A program made the translations under genes and the position numbers. From Gambelia wislizenii (Eukaryota > Chordata > Lepidosauria > Squamata > Crotaphytidae): a stretch of 64,000 nt of DNA. This document shows, one piece after another, positions 44,470 through 55,643 of the stretch (positions within the stretch are counted from its first letter, which is position 1; the number at the start of each line of letters is the position of its first letter). The stretch lies in NCBI GenBank assembly GCA_030847615.1, contig JAUMIR010000015.1, positions 5,349,501-5,413,500 on the forward strand, given 5' to 3'. The notes under the pieces are model-generated. The model searched no databases and was not told the origin of the DNA. It worked only from the letters and a program-made list of their open reading frames with translations.

Positions 44470-44795
44470 CTCTCCAACTGGCCCAATTTAGCAGGGACAG
44501 TCCTGATTAATTTTGCAATCTCAGTTTTCAGCTGCTTTTAAAATGTCCTGATTTCTCTCTCCTCCTTCCTCTTTCTTCCTTTCACCTCAGCTTGCTTCAG
44601 TTTCTGCAAACTCAGTTCAAAGTGTAAAAGGAATTAACACTCATTTAATTCAGTGGGGAGGAGGAGGAAGCGGCAAAATCTTACTCTTCTCGGTAGGCTC
44701 AGGCTTTTTGCCATCTTGGCCACACCCTGATATTGTTTGGTTACCTGTGTCCCAGTTTTGATCAGTGAAATGTTGGAGGGTATGAGATGAACATT
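44470..44795 (-). mobile_element. MITE-like family B
   Basis: 'actctccaactggcccaatt' to 'gttggagggtatgagatga'; adjoins the GC-rich MITE with no spacer. Confidence 0.7.
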
Positions 44796-44864
44796 GGTCT
44801 GATCCAGAAAAAATGGTTCTTGCCTCCTTGGCCTCATGAGTTAGAAACTACAGGGATATGCTTT

Positions 44865-44940
44865 GCACACAAACTAGGACACAAAGCAATGGATTCAAAT
44901 TGCAAAAAGAGAGATTCCATATAAACATGAGGAAGAACAT
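44865..44940 (+). mobile_element. CR1 internal fragment
   Basis: 'actaggacacaaagcaatgg' to 'aaacatgaggaagaacat'; followed abruptly by an upstream part of CR1, so a separate insertion. Confidence 0.75.
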
Positions 44941-45428
44941 GGGCACCACAATTCAAAAAGGATATTGATAAATTGGAGCGTGTCCAGAGGAGGGCGACTA
45001 AAATGGTGAAAGGTCTGGAAACCATGCCTTATGAGGAGAGAGTTAGGGAGCTGGGTATGTTTAGCCTGGAAAAAAGACGGTTACGAGGTGATATGATAGC
45101 CCTGTTTAAGTATTTGAAGGGGTGTCACATTGAGGATGGAGCAAGCTTGTTTTCTGCTGCTCCAGAGACTAATAGGACACGGAGCAATGGACTCAAACTT
45201 CAGGAAAAGAGATTCCACCTAAACATTAGGAGGAACTTCCTACCTGTAGGAACTGTTCGGAAGTAGAATCTGCCACTGCCTGGGAGTGTGGTGGAGTCTC
45301 CTTCTTTAGAGGTTTTTAAGCAGAGGCTGAATGGCCATCTGTTGAGAATGATTTGCATGGCAGGAGGTTGGACTGGATGGCCCTTGTGGTCTCTTCCAAC
45401 TCTACAATTCTATAATTCTATGATTCTA
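44941..45428 (+). mobile_element. CR1 3' fragment
   Basis: 'gggcaccacaattcaaaaag' to 'tataattctatgattcta'. Tail ORF 44973-45266, with an early stop after VGTVRK. Confidence 0.9.
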
Positions 45429-45622
45429 AGAACATTAGGATAATAACAGCAGTCTGACAGTGGAATAGACTCCTTTGAAAGGTAACAGGCTCTTCCTCTT
45501 TGGAGGTCTCTAAACAGAGGTTGGATGGCCATCTCGTGGGAGTACTTTAGCTCTGTGTTCCTGCATGGCAGGGGGTTGGACTAGATGGTCTTTGGGGTCC
45601 CTTCCAACTTCACGATTCTATC
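45429..45622 (+). mobile_element. Older CR1 3' end
   Basis: 'gaacattaggataataacag' to 'cttcacgattctatc'; diverged subfamily in tandem with the previous copy. Confidence 0.82.
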
Positions 45623-46861
45623 ACACACCCACATAGCTTTTCAACAATCAGTTCACACATTTGACTTCATATCCCTGAGCAATGAAAAAGTACACATGAG
45701 AACATCCTATAAATACACACACACACACACAAAACGTTGATGACACACCGACCCACAGCCAGGAAGCACCAAACCAGAAAATCATGCTATTCTAGGGTTG
45801 TGTGTAGCTTTCGCTTGTCATTCTCCTTGCTCTCCCCATTAAGATCTAGGCCAATTTTGACAGAAAAGCAAGTTGCTCAGGTATGATTCCAACCTAATGC
45901 CACCACAACTTTCTCTCTCACACACTCACTCACTCTCATCCCCCTCCCTCCCCAACCACACTTTTTCAAAAATTCATGAGCCAAATATGTTCCTTTTCTT
46001 CTAAGCTGCGGCGCAGAGTCTATATTTAGACTCCCTGCCAGCGAGTGAGTCTGTCGCTTGGAGCATTGAGGTGGAATGGCAAAAGCCGTCACACTCCAGC
46101 AGGCCCGTCTTATGGCGCCACGTCAGCCAAGCGGATGCGCCGCCAGGGGCCAGCTTTCCTGAGGGGATGAACCAAAAATGACAGCAAAGGAAAGACTCAT
46201 AAGCAGTCACTCCCCTGTGGCCAGTCAGTTTTTAAAAAAGAATGCCTGCAAGTGACCGTATGGGAAAAGCGCTGGCCAACAGCCACAAACCAAGGCTTTA
46301 ACCGGGGAAGGAAAGGGATTAGAGACCGGCCTCACAAAACCACTCAAAAGCAAACACACAAGGTCAGAAATGGAAGAAATATTTCTGCAATAAACAACTA
46401 TTTGAGAGCGATAATAATTCAGCCAAACAATCAATGGTCCATACCAGTAGACTTCAGTGATATAGTAACTGCCGCCACTGCCACCACCATCACACCTTTT
46501 CCCCCAGTTTGGGAAAGTGCCTCACAAAACCAGTCAAAAGCAAGCAGTTTCAGGAAAGGAAGAAATACATCTGTAATAAACAACGGCGCATCCAGACTGA
46601 TAGGAAACTCCCAGGTTTTGTTCCTGTTCTTTCCCATTTTATACTGGGCTAAGATAAACTGGCCTAAGGAGCTGGTATAAAAAGTCTCTGAATGTACCAG
46701 GAACTGACAGAAAATATTCTGGCCTGGGATGAACAAAATGTGTATGGCTTTCCCAAACAAAATCAGAAAAAATAAGAACAAAATCTGGGACTTTCTGGGG
46801 TGGGGGGTTTGATCCATCTGGATGCACTTCAGTAAAATTCTGTCAAACAATCAAACGTCCA
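45623..46861. other. Unassigned stretch, ~1.2 kb
   Basis: (CA)n at about 45715-45730. ORFs of 142 and 139 codons on opposite strands (46252-46680, 46431-46850) have no recognisable domain. The phrase 'cctcacaaaac' and its context occur twice (46331, 46521), with 'ggaagaaata', 'ctgcaataaacaac' and 'agcaa' in the same order: a degenerate ~195 bp direct repeat. Confidence 0.5.
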
Positions 46862-47065
46862 TACAGGTGAATAATAATAATAATAATAATAATAATAGTC
46901 TTTCCCCCAATTTGGGCCTCAAGGGAGCTTACAACAGTTAAAAGAAGCATACCTAAAAAACAAAAAACTCAAATAGATAAAAATATCATTAAACTATCTA
47001 TAAAATTAAAACCAGTTAAAAACGTTAACGGTTAAAAACTGACAAATAAAACAGACAATTCTACA
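46862..47065 (-). mobile_element. Old L2-type LINE 3' end
   Basis: (AAT)n at 46869-46897, then 'aatttgggcctcaagggagc' and 'ttacaacagttaaaag', the reversed 3' UTR style of L2-clade elements. Confidence 0.55.
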
Positions 47066-47069
47066 ATTC

Positions 47070-48015
47070 ATCTACTTGTTAATGAAGTTGATATGTTGCT
47101 GGGCATGAATTCTTTAACAGAAAATTTAGTGCCTGAGGCTGAAAGAAGAGGGATGGATTCCATACCACAAAAAAAGAAGAGCAATTGAATATGTTTCAGC
47201 AGACCTTTTCTCCAAAACGAACAATATGCACATGCGAAAAAATGAAACAGGCAGGTCAGTTAAGCCTTGCATAAGTAAACCAAAACATTTTGAGCTTTCT
47301 AGAGACCGTATGACATCTTTTTCCAAAAGGCATCCACAGCTGACCTTTTCTTTCACGTACCTTCACTTTTAAAGGTTTCCATTTTGGTGGCCAAACTTAT
47401 AGATCTTTGCTTTTTGTTTTATGCTGGGGGGAGCTAATTAGGCAGGCTAATCTGCTTTCCCCCTTTCTCTGTTTTGCTCTTCACAAATGCTCAGTAAGGG
47501 ATTCTGGAGGCAGCTGCTGTTGACCTTGCCTATTGCAACCAGGCACACAGTTTATTTATTTGTTTGTTTATTATTTTAGGTATTTATACTGTGCTCTTCA
47601 GCCACAAAGGCTCTCAGAGCAGCTTACAAATTGTTAAGCAATGGCACTTTACACATCTACACATTATAGAGCGCTAGGCACTAAGCGGTTGGCAATGTGT
47701 GCTAGTTAATTGCCTCCACAAGCCAGGTACTCATTTTACTGACCTACAAAAGGATGGAAGGCTGAGAATTACAGAAGGATCAGTCAGGGTAGAATCCCAC
47801 TCTTTCTTAGCTCAGTCTTTGTTTATTGCATTGTTTACTGCAGACACACTCAGACCAACAAAAGAAAATCTATATATCTCCAGTCCTCCATCACCATCCT
47901 CCCAATGCTGATGCTGCTAAAAACTGCCAGCTAGAAAGAGAATGAGGAGAAGAGAAAGGGTTGGGCAGGTGTAAAAAAACTTTATAAAAAGAAGCTTCAC
48001 TGTCAGAGGCTTTGG
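47070..48015 (+). repeat. Old block paralogous to 29345-30903
   Basis: Same order of shared phrases as its partner, lacking the MITE and CR1 but carrying a SINE at 47549-47766. Confidence 0.65.
47549..47766 (-). mobile_element. tRNA-derived SINE (type 1), 5'-truncated
   Basis: Tail 'gtatttatactgtgctcttc' to 'acaaaaggatggaaggctga'; the tRNA-like head is missing. Confidence 0.82.
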
Positions 48016-48551
48016 TAACTGCATGAACATAAAAACATCAATTGCAAACAATTTAGTAGCAATATGTGTGAATGTTTGATGGGCATAAGTCTATAACTAA
48101 AGACTGAGAACTATAAACCTTAACAGCCTTTCAATGAAATAAGTGCCAGATGTATTTGGACCTTGTTGTCTTCTTCAGTGGGCAATATTAAAGTTCTTAT
48201 GAACTACTAGTTCTTCCTGCCAGATTAACCCAAACACATCAGTGTAAAATTCCTCACAGAATAAGGGTAAAATGCCTCTTGTCCCCATAACTCCAAAAAA
48301 GGTTACAGCAAAATGACAAGCAGCACATCAAACAAAACCTAAAATACTATGGTCTATGGGTGGAAAGAATCTTTGTAATTATGGGTTTCTCAAAGGTCAG
48401 GAAATCCCACCAGGAAAAATAATAGACCAACAATGCAAACATTCCACAGTGTCATGGAGGAATTAATCTGTGGGGGGAAACAATGGAGGTGTGTGTGTGT
48501 TTTGCATAAACACCTTATTTTCTATACATAAAATGGGTTTCCTATTGCAGA
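48016..48551. other. Unassigned stretch
   Basis: Nothing recognised; (GT)n near 48489-48500. Confidence 0.5.
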
Positions 48552-49000
48552 AAACCCTTGGGTTGTCCACACAGTGAAAATATCCCTCACAGAATTTGCT
48601 CAGAAAACGAGCTGTCTTAATGGGATCCCACATTGTCTCGTCATATTGTGAAGGAGGGTGGCCAAAAAGAGGAAAAACTACAAAAGAAAAGCCTTGGCAG
48701 CTTTTCCTGACTTTTTAAAAAAACTCCAGAGATATGCAAATTTTCCCTTGTGATTTGACACGAATTGCTTCCCTATGCAGGACACAGTGCAAACCTAATT
48801 GGTTGGACACACGCAGGGGCCAGGGCCAGCGTATAGGGCAAGCGCTCCCTGTCAACATGTTGGATTTTTGCTTTAGCAAGTGATCACTAAGGCAATAAAA
48901 AGCAGGTTTGTGCTATCTTTCTTCCCTCTTTCTTTTTTGGGGAAAGGTGAAATAACACTTGTGTGTACCACTGAAATAGGTTTTAAAATGGGGGCTGTAA
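48552..49000. repeat. Unclassified repeat family C, copy 2
   Basis: Colinear with 24276-24700 ('cagtgaaaatatccctcaca', 'taatgggatcccacatt', 'catgttggatttttgcttta', 'ctaaggcaataaaaagcagg'). Confidence 0.6.
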
Positions 49001-49542
49001 AACCATTGAGAGTTGCTATTACTGTGGAGCAGTCCAGGTTTTTTTCCCTTCATGTAGACTTGGCCTCTGTTTCCTGTGCAGAAAACCTATTTTTTGTGCA
49101 GAAAACAGTTTTTGTGCAAAAAACTCCCAACATATATGGTTTTCCCCATGGAATAATTTCTCTGGGACATTTAATTATGGAGAGAATACTACGGAGGAAT
49201 GTTTGTTTTCTCCCACCATGGGGGGAAACCTACCATCCATAACTATTTAACGTCACATATGAGGATGAAACAGTTGAGATTTGTATCCCTATCATGAACT
49301 AGAAACCAAAAGGGTAGACCGAGAACCTAGAAGCAAATGGAGAAACCTCAGCTGGAAATTTCACTATGGCCATAAAAACAAGAGTTGGAGCCATCAGACA
49401 ACCTCCTCTAAGGATCATCATTCTTCTGCCTTTCTGCACTGTGAGTGAATGAATATTCTCTGCAGGCATATCCAAAGGTAGAATAATCTGCCTTCCTGTG
49501 GGTGAGAAGATGGCTTCTCAAGAGGTCTGTGGGCCGCAGCCA
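49001..49542. other. Unassigned stretch
   Basis: 'gtgcagaaaacc' style repeats near 49075-49130 recall the array at 13437; otherwise nothing. Confidence 0.45.
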
Positions 49543-50602
49543 TAGCCTATGAGGAGTGGCTTAGGGAGCTGGGCATGTTTAGTCTGGAGAAGAGAAGGTT
49601 GCGAGGGGACATGAGAGCCATGTTTCAATATTTGAAGGGATGTCATGTTGAGGATGGAGCAAACTTGTTTTCTGCTACTTCAGAGAAAAGGGCCTGTAGC
49701 AATGGGTTCAAACTACAGGAAAAGAGATTAGGAAGAACTTCCTGACAGTAAGAGCTTTTGGGCAGCGGAATGCACTGCCTGGGAGTGTGGTAGAGTCTCC
49801 TTCTTTGGAGGTTTTTAAATAGAGACTGGATGGCCATCTAGAATCATAGAATTGTAGAGTTGGAAGAGATCACAAGGGCCATCCAGTCCAACCCCTGCCA
49901 CGCAGGAAATCACGATCAAAGCATCCCCGACAGATGGCCATCCAGCCTCTGCTTAAAGACCTCCAAGGAAGGAGACCCCACCACGCTCCGAGGGAGCGTC
50001 TTCCACTGCCGAACAGCTCTTACTGTCAAAAAGTTCCTCCTCATGTTGAGGTGGAATCTCTGTTCCTGGAGCTTGCACCCATTGCTCCGTGTTCCAGTCT
50101 CTGGAGCAGCAGAAAACAAGCCTGCTCCATCCTCAATGTGACATCCCTTCAAATACTTAAACAGGGCTATCATATCGCCCCTTAACCGTCTTTTTTCCAG
50201 GCTAAACGTAATGAACTCCCTAAGTCTTTCCTCATAAGGCATGGTTTCCAGACCTTTCACCATTTTAGTCACCCTTCTCTGGACACACTCCAATTTGTCC
50301 ATATCCTTTTTGAATTGTGGTGCCCAGAACTGGACACAGTATTCTAGGTGAGGCCTGACCAAGGCAGAATAGAGTGGCACTATGACTTCCCTTGATCTAG
50401 ACACAATACTTCTATTGATGCAGCCCAAAATCGCATTGGCCTTTTTAGCTGCTGCATCACACTGTTGACTCATGTTCAACTTGTGGTCTACTAGGACTGG
50501 ATCTGTCGGGAATGATTTGATTGTGTATTCCTGCATGGCAGAATGGGGGTGGACTGGATGGCCCTTGAGGTCTCTTCCAACTGTATGATTCTATGATTCT
50601 AA
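49543..50602 (+). mobile_element. CR1 3' fragment split by a reverse CR1
   Basis: Pieces 49543-49839 and 50501-50602 join at 'ggatggccatct'/'gtcgggaatg' to restore a continuous CR1 tail and 3' end. Confidence 0.9.
49840..50500 (-). mobile_element. CR1 nested in CR1
   Basis: 661 bp, 3' end 'agaatcatagaattgtagag', with 4 bp duplication 'atct' (49836-49839, 50501-50504). The antisense ORF 49916-50536 (206 codons) runs through the junction, so its first ~14 residues derive from the host CR1 read backwards. Confidence 0.92.
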
Positions 50603-51065
50603 TCAAGACTGCCCCACCAAGTCAGTTTGTGGTGGTGGTGGGGAGTATATCTTCCTTGGGAATGGAACACAAAGTACATTCCATAACAGAGGTCGGAAAT
50701 ATTAATTTTTTTTTACTGCAACTCCCAGAATGCCTCATTTGGGGGATTCTGGCATTTGTAATCCCCAATAGTAATTTTTCCAAGTTCTGCTTTATACCTT
50801 TGTCCTGAGGTTTCTGGGCCAAAATTGGAACATTTTAAAAACAGCTGAAAAAGTGGGAGAGCACAGGATTAATCATGATGGTCCCTGCACAGCAAGGGCA
50901 ATTGTGTGGTATGGGACTTCATAGTTGAGCTTATTGGCCTTACGTGCAGTTTTGTGTCATCATAGGGTCTGCGAGACAAAACTGCATGTAAGGGCAATAC
51001 ATTCATCCAAAAGATCTCAACCACAGGCCGTATAATCTATAACTGAAGAAGGTTAAGCCAGGACA
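50603..51065. other. Mostly unassigned spacer
   Basis: Contains a family B scrap at 50822-50875 ('acattttaaaaacagctgaa') and a MITE-terminus-like 'caactcccagaatgcctc' near 50720. Confidence 0.45.
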
Positions 51066-51285
51066 AGGCACTTATGAAGGAACTAGGTAGGATCGTCAAG
51101 TGTAAACCATTGAATACCAAAATGAGAATCATCCAGGCCAGAGTATTTCAGATTTCTATGTATGGTTGTGAAAGCTGGACCATGAGAAAAACTCACAGGA
51201 GGAGAATCAACTCATTTGAATTGTGGTGCTGGGAGAGAATTCTGCAGATATCATGGATTGCCAAAAAAACACACAAATAAATAAG
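51066..51285 (+). mobile_element. BovB fragment
   Basis: The ORF at 51074-51280 reads MKELGRIVKC, YGCESWTMRKTHRRRINSFE and LWCWERILQISWIAKK, BovB ORF2 C-terminal sequence, then stops. Confidence 0.9.
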
Positions 51286-51319
51286 TCCTACAGCACAGAG
51301 GGCCTAAATCCCCTAAAGG

Positions 51320-51532
51320 CACCAGGTCCTGGCCAGTTCTGGAAGCTAAGCAGGGTCAGCCCTGGTTAGTACTTGGGTGGAAGACTGCCAATGAATCCCA
51401 GGTGCTGTGAGCTAGATTTTGGAGGAATGGACTGGCAAAACCACCTCTCATATTCCTTGCCTAAGAAAGCCCTGTGAAAATCATGGTGTCACCATAAGCT
51501 GACAGACGACTTGAAGGCACATACACACACCT
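51320..51532 (+). mobile_element. 5S-rRNA-derived SINE (SINE3), best copy
   Basis: Head 'tggaagctaagcagggtcag' and 'ctggttagtacttgggtgg' match the internal promoter part of vertebrate 5S rRNA. The body 'ggcaaaaccacctctcat' and BovB-like tail 'ataagctgacagacgacttg' follow, ending in CA repeats. Confidence 0.9.
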
Positions 51533-52064
51533 TGGTCCCTTTCCCCCAAATGCTGCAGGACAGAACTTCCAGAACAAGGCAATAGCTGCCTTTTTGGATG
51601 GTCACATCTCCCAGCCAATAGCTTCTCCAAGCCCAAAAGGACTGCCAATAACTACCAGCTGCTATAGGCTATATCTCAGGGGAAGGATTCCATATTGGGA
51701 GAAAGGCAGGATACAAATTAAATTAAACAAATAAATAAAGATAAAGATAAATACATCTCAGAAACAGGTTGACCACTTTACTCAGCATTAGGCCCTGAAG
51801 TGGCGACAGAATCATCTGTTTGACAATTCCCCCTCCCCCAACCCCCCAAAAGATTGTTTGTTTTTATATTGGAGGAAGAGATTTCTGTCCAGGGCCTTGG
51901 AATTTTTTTTAACTCAGCTACCAGAATCCCCAAGCCATCATGACTATGCTGATGAGAGGATTCTGTGAACTGTAGTTCTCCTCCAACCAAACACCCCCCA
52001 AAAAAGTTAAAGCAAATTTTTCAAACTTTGCTTTTATCAGTTAGTCATAATGACAAAATGGAAC
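51533..52064. other. Mostly unassigned spacer
   Basis: Includes a short L2-like 3' end at 51655-51750 ('gagaaaggcaggatacaaat' plus AAAT repeats). Confidence 0.45.
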
Positions 52065-52200
52065 TTCCAAATTCAGAGGCAATCTACCTCAGCACACCAG
52101 GTGCTGGGGGTTATGCAACCAGGCAGGACTGTTGCCTTCATGCCTGCTCTGTGGGTTTCCCTTTTGAGTATCTGGCTAGCTGTTGGACTAAGTGAATATT
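52065..52200 (+). repeat. Dispersed repeat, second copy of 41631 type
   Basis: 'gaggcaatctacctcagcac', 'ccaggtgctgggggttatg' and 'ctgctctgtgggtttccc'. Confidence 0.5.
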
Positions 52201-52299
52201 TTGATTAGTTTATCAGGGCTTGTGTACATCCACACCACTACTGAGCACCTGGTTATTCTCTGTGTTCCTGCATGGAACAGGAAAGAAGGAAGATTTAAA

Positions 52300-52695
52300 T
52301 TCTTAAATTCATTCATTCATTCATTCAATTTATATCCTGATTTTCTCCTGCCAAGGGACCTAAAACGTTTATTTTAACATAAAAGTTTAGCTTCTAAAAT
52401 GTAATATACAAAAGCACAATTACACGTCAGTTCTAGTAAAAATGCATAGTTAAAAACGGTTTTAAAATACATTTTGAACATAATTTTAAAAATATGAAAT
52501 AAAAACAGAGTACCCCATTTTGAACAATATTCTGCCATGTTATTAAAATCAATCAAATGTGTGCCTAAATTTTTAAAAAGTTTTAATCTGCTGGTGTGAA
52601 GACAGCAGGGAGGGGGCTAAGCGTACCTCCTGTGGGAGGGAGTTCCACAGTCTAGGAGCAGCCACTGAGAAGGTGCGCTCTCTCCTATCCTCACC
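52300..52695 (-). mobile_element. Old LINE 3' region, class uncertain
   Basis: (ATTC)n at 52304-52326, AT-rich reversed 3' UTR, then 'gagggagttccacagtctag' and 'cagccactgagaaggtgcgc', a phrase pair known from L2/L3-type LINE tails. Low-confidence class. Confidence 0.5.
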
Positions 52696-52698
52696 CGA

Positions 52699-53030
52699 CA
52701 TGTTTAAATATTTGAAGGGATGTCATACTGAGGATGGGGCAAGCTTGTTTTCTGCTGCTCCGGAGAGTAGGACACGAAGTAATGGGTTCAAACTACAGGA
52801 AAAGAGATTCCATCTAAACATTAGGAAGAACTTCCTGACAGTAAGAGCTGTTCGGAAGTGGAATACGTTGCCTCGGAGTGTGGTGGAGTCTCCTTTTTTG
52901 GAGGTTTTTTTTAGCAGAGGCTGGATGGCCATCTGTCAGGAATGCTCTGATTGTATATTCCTGCATGGCAGGGGGTTGGACTGGATGGCCCTTGGGGTCT
53001 CTTCCATCTCTATGAGTCTATGATTCTATG
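52699..53030 (+). mobile_element. CR1 3' fragment
   Basis: 'atgtttaaatatttgaaggg' to 'gagtctatgattctatgg'; small T insertion near 52905. Confidence 0.9.
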
Positions 53031-53049
53031 GAATATGCTGCATCCTTGC

Positions 53050-53203
53050 AGCATGGTGGAGTCTCCTTCTTAAACAGGTTTTTAAACAGAGGCTGAATGG
53101 CCATCTGTCAGGAGTGCTTTGATTGTGTATTCCTGCAAGGCAGGGGGCTGAAATAGATAGCTCTTGTGGTCTCGTCCAGCTCTATGATTCTGCAATTCTA
53201 TGA
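53050..53203 (+). mobile_element. CR1 3' terminus, second in tandem
   Basis: 'gcagcatggtggagtctcct' to 'ctgcaattctatgac'. Confidence 0.88.
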
Positions 53204-53545
53204 CACACCTCTGTAGATGGTGGGACTGAAAGAAAGCCACCTGCCATCATAGAACTTGGATTGGCTTGCATGGGGAAATAACAGTCTTTTTACAGATCAC
53301 AGCAGTGACCCCCATTAGAATCGGGGTGTGTGTGATCTCCTTCAAGATCATTCTTTCTGGTTTCTGTGTGTGTAACAATTGGACAGCCCTGATTCAGCTA
53401 TTGGAGAGCCTCAGGGGATTAACCATCACCCTTAATGGAGATTAAAAAAAAAAAAAAGAGGGGGAAGGAATGAGAGCAGCACATCATACAGGAGCAATGG
53501 GCAATCTCTCGGGGGGGGGGGGGATCTGTTGTGACCTGTTAACTA
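53204..53545. other. Unassigned spacer with homopolymers
   Basis: Poly-A at 53443-53456 and poly-G at 53512-53523; nothing else. Confidence 0.5.
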
Positions 53546-53779
53546 CAGTTGTCCCTTCATATTCACTGGGGTTTGGTTCCAGGACCTCCACCCCATGGAT
53601 ACCAAAATCCATGAATACTCAAGTCCCATTATATGCAATGGCATAGCAAAATGGTATTCCTTATATAAGACGGCAAAATCAAGGTTTGCTTTTTAGATTA
53701 TTATTTTTTAAAGAATATTTTCAAACTGTGAATACTTAAATCTATGGATATCAAATCCGTGGATACGGAGGGACCACTG
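53546..53779 (+). mobile_element. pogo/Tigger-like MITE, copy 2
   Basis: Same ends as 938-1167, flanked by TA at 53544-53545 and 53780-53781. Confidence 0.88.
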
Positions 53780-54114
53780 TATTCTCTAATGGCACTCTAG
53801 TGTTCCCACGCCCATGTTCCTAGCTTAATAAGCAACTGTGGCTCCTCTGCCCTTGCCTTGCCATCCCTCCCTCCCCACCCCTTCCTGTCCCAGCATCAGA
53901 TCCACCTGGTCCTTGGGTTTAGTCTGGGATAGCCATAGATGTTCTCTACCACCTGACTGGCTGAGCCAATAGATTAAATTCAATGTACTTGAGGCCAAAT
54001 TTCATAAAGCCAATAGGTGCTTAGGTTTTAAACCTCTGCTGAGTGTTAGAGTGCCTGTTTGTTTGTGTATGAAGTCAGCTGATTGGTTTGTTTTTTTCAC
54101 CCTTCAAGTTGATC
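53780..54114. other. Unassigned spacer
   Basis: Nothing recognised. Confidence 0.5.
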
Positions 54115-54590
54115 TTAGGTTGGCAGATTTCGGGGTTTGGCTCTGAGCCTCCAGTTTACAAGAGCTATCTCCAGACCAGAGCCGAGGGTGAAAATTCTCC
54201 ACTTTTGGTGGGCTCAGTCCAGGGCAATAGGAAATGGCTGTGTACTAATCCCCAACTCAGCTTGGAAAGCAGCAACTTGCTAAGGTTTCCAAGGCTGTAT
54301 TGATTTGTTACTGCAACTTGTAAAGACTCTCCAGGGGATCTACCCATTGACTTAGTTTTGTTCCTTCCTGCCCTGTTGTTGTGGTACCAGGGCTCACCTT
54401 CCACTCTGCTTTGCATCCACCTTCCGGCTACAGGCAGGTAGGATAGATTGTGTGTTCCTTGTCCTATCTCCTTAAGTAAGTAAGAAGTAATAATCCCCTT
54501 TATTTCACTTTGCTCTGGGAACTGCTCCCTTAGCAAAGATGTTTGTCCTTTTAATTTCCAAACAGGTTTTGTGTGTGCATGTATGTGTAT
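54115..54590 (+). mobile_element. Family A copy, 3'-truncated
   Basis: 'cttaggttggcagatttcgg' to 'aatttccaaacaggttttgt'; follows 2505-3035 through most of its length. Confidence 0.7.
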
Positions 54591-54852
54591 GTTTGGTACA
54601 CAAAAACACAATTTTCTGCAGTTGTGCTCTGTTCTGGGAATTCATTTGGTGTCTCATTCCTCTTTCTTTCCCTCTGATTTTAGTGCCCCAAAAAGTATGT
54701 TGATAGGCTTTACAGACAGACAGGTAGATGTGAAGCTACCCATTCTCATTTCTTGTTTTGCAAACAGACTGGCCTTATGAACAAAAGGTTCTGATGTTCA
54801 AGGCAGGGGAAAGAGCAGGGAAGATGGAGAAACCAAAACAGAGATGTTTGCT
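54591..54852. other. Unassigned spacer
   Basis: Nothing recognised. Confidence 0.5.
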
Positions 54853-55166
54853 GATTCACTCTCTAATTGTCCTGATTTGGCAGGGACATTCCCAATTGAA
54901 CATAATTAGGTGTTATGTTAGGTGGGTTTGTAATTGGTTGACTGACCGAACCCAAAGGGTAGTAGTCACCAATGGCTCCTCTTCATCCTCCATAGAAGTG
55001 ACCAGTGGGGTGCCACAGGCTTCTGTCCTGGGCCAAGTGCTATTCAACATCTTTATCAATGACTTGGATGAGGGAATAAAGGGGATGCTTATAAGGTTTG
55101 CAGATGATACCCCAGAGGACAGGATCAGAATCCAAAATGACCTCAAAAGATTAGAAAGTGGGGCCA

Positions 55167-55500
55167 GAATCTATAGAAGTTAAAGTAAAAGTAAAATGGA
55201 ATGGAAATCAAATTGAAACAAAATGAAGGAGAAACCCAACAGAGGTTAGATAGGAAGGACAACAAAGAATGAAAAGGAAACAGAAAGAGGTAAAGGTAAA
55301 AATATAAGAAACAGTACAGATAAAGTTTCTGTTTTAGGGTTATAGAAACTTACAGTCTATAAACAATGGATTATAATGTGCTTTATTACTTTTTGGTTTA
55401 CTTAATTTGTAAAAGAGAATGAAGGAATGAAAGAAACAATGTAATAACTTTTGAAAGAAACAAAAAACTGTAACTAATAAAAATTAAAGGATAAAAAAAA
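55167..55500 (+). mobile_element. L1-like 3' tail insertion
   Basis: 334 bp A-rich sequence ending 'aataaaaattaaaggataaa' plus poly-A, typical of a severely 5'-truncated L1 3' UTR. A 12 bp duplication 'aaagtggggcca' / 'aaagtgaggcca' (55155-55166, 55498-55509, one mismatch) supports L1-style target-primed insertion. No ORF, so the L1 assignment rests on tail and TSD. Confidence 0.7.
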
Positions 55501-55643
55501 GTGAGGCCAATACTAACAAAATGAATTTCAACAGGGAGAAATGTAGGATACTACACTTGGGCAGTAAAAATGAAATGCACAGATATAGGATGGGGGACAC
55601 CTGGCTTGATGGCAGTACATGCAAAAGGGATCTAGGAGTCTTA

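Noticed and set aside
51320..51440. Functional 5S rRNA gene
   Set aside because: Only the internal part resembles 5S, and it is fused to SINE body and a BovB-like tail; it is a SINE3 head, not a gene.
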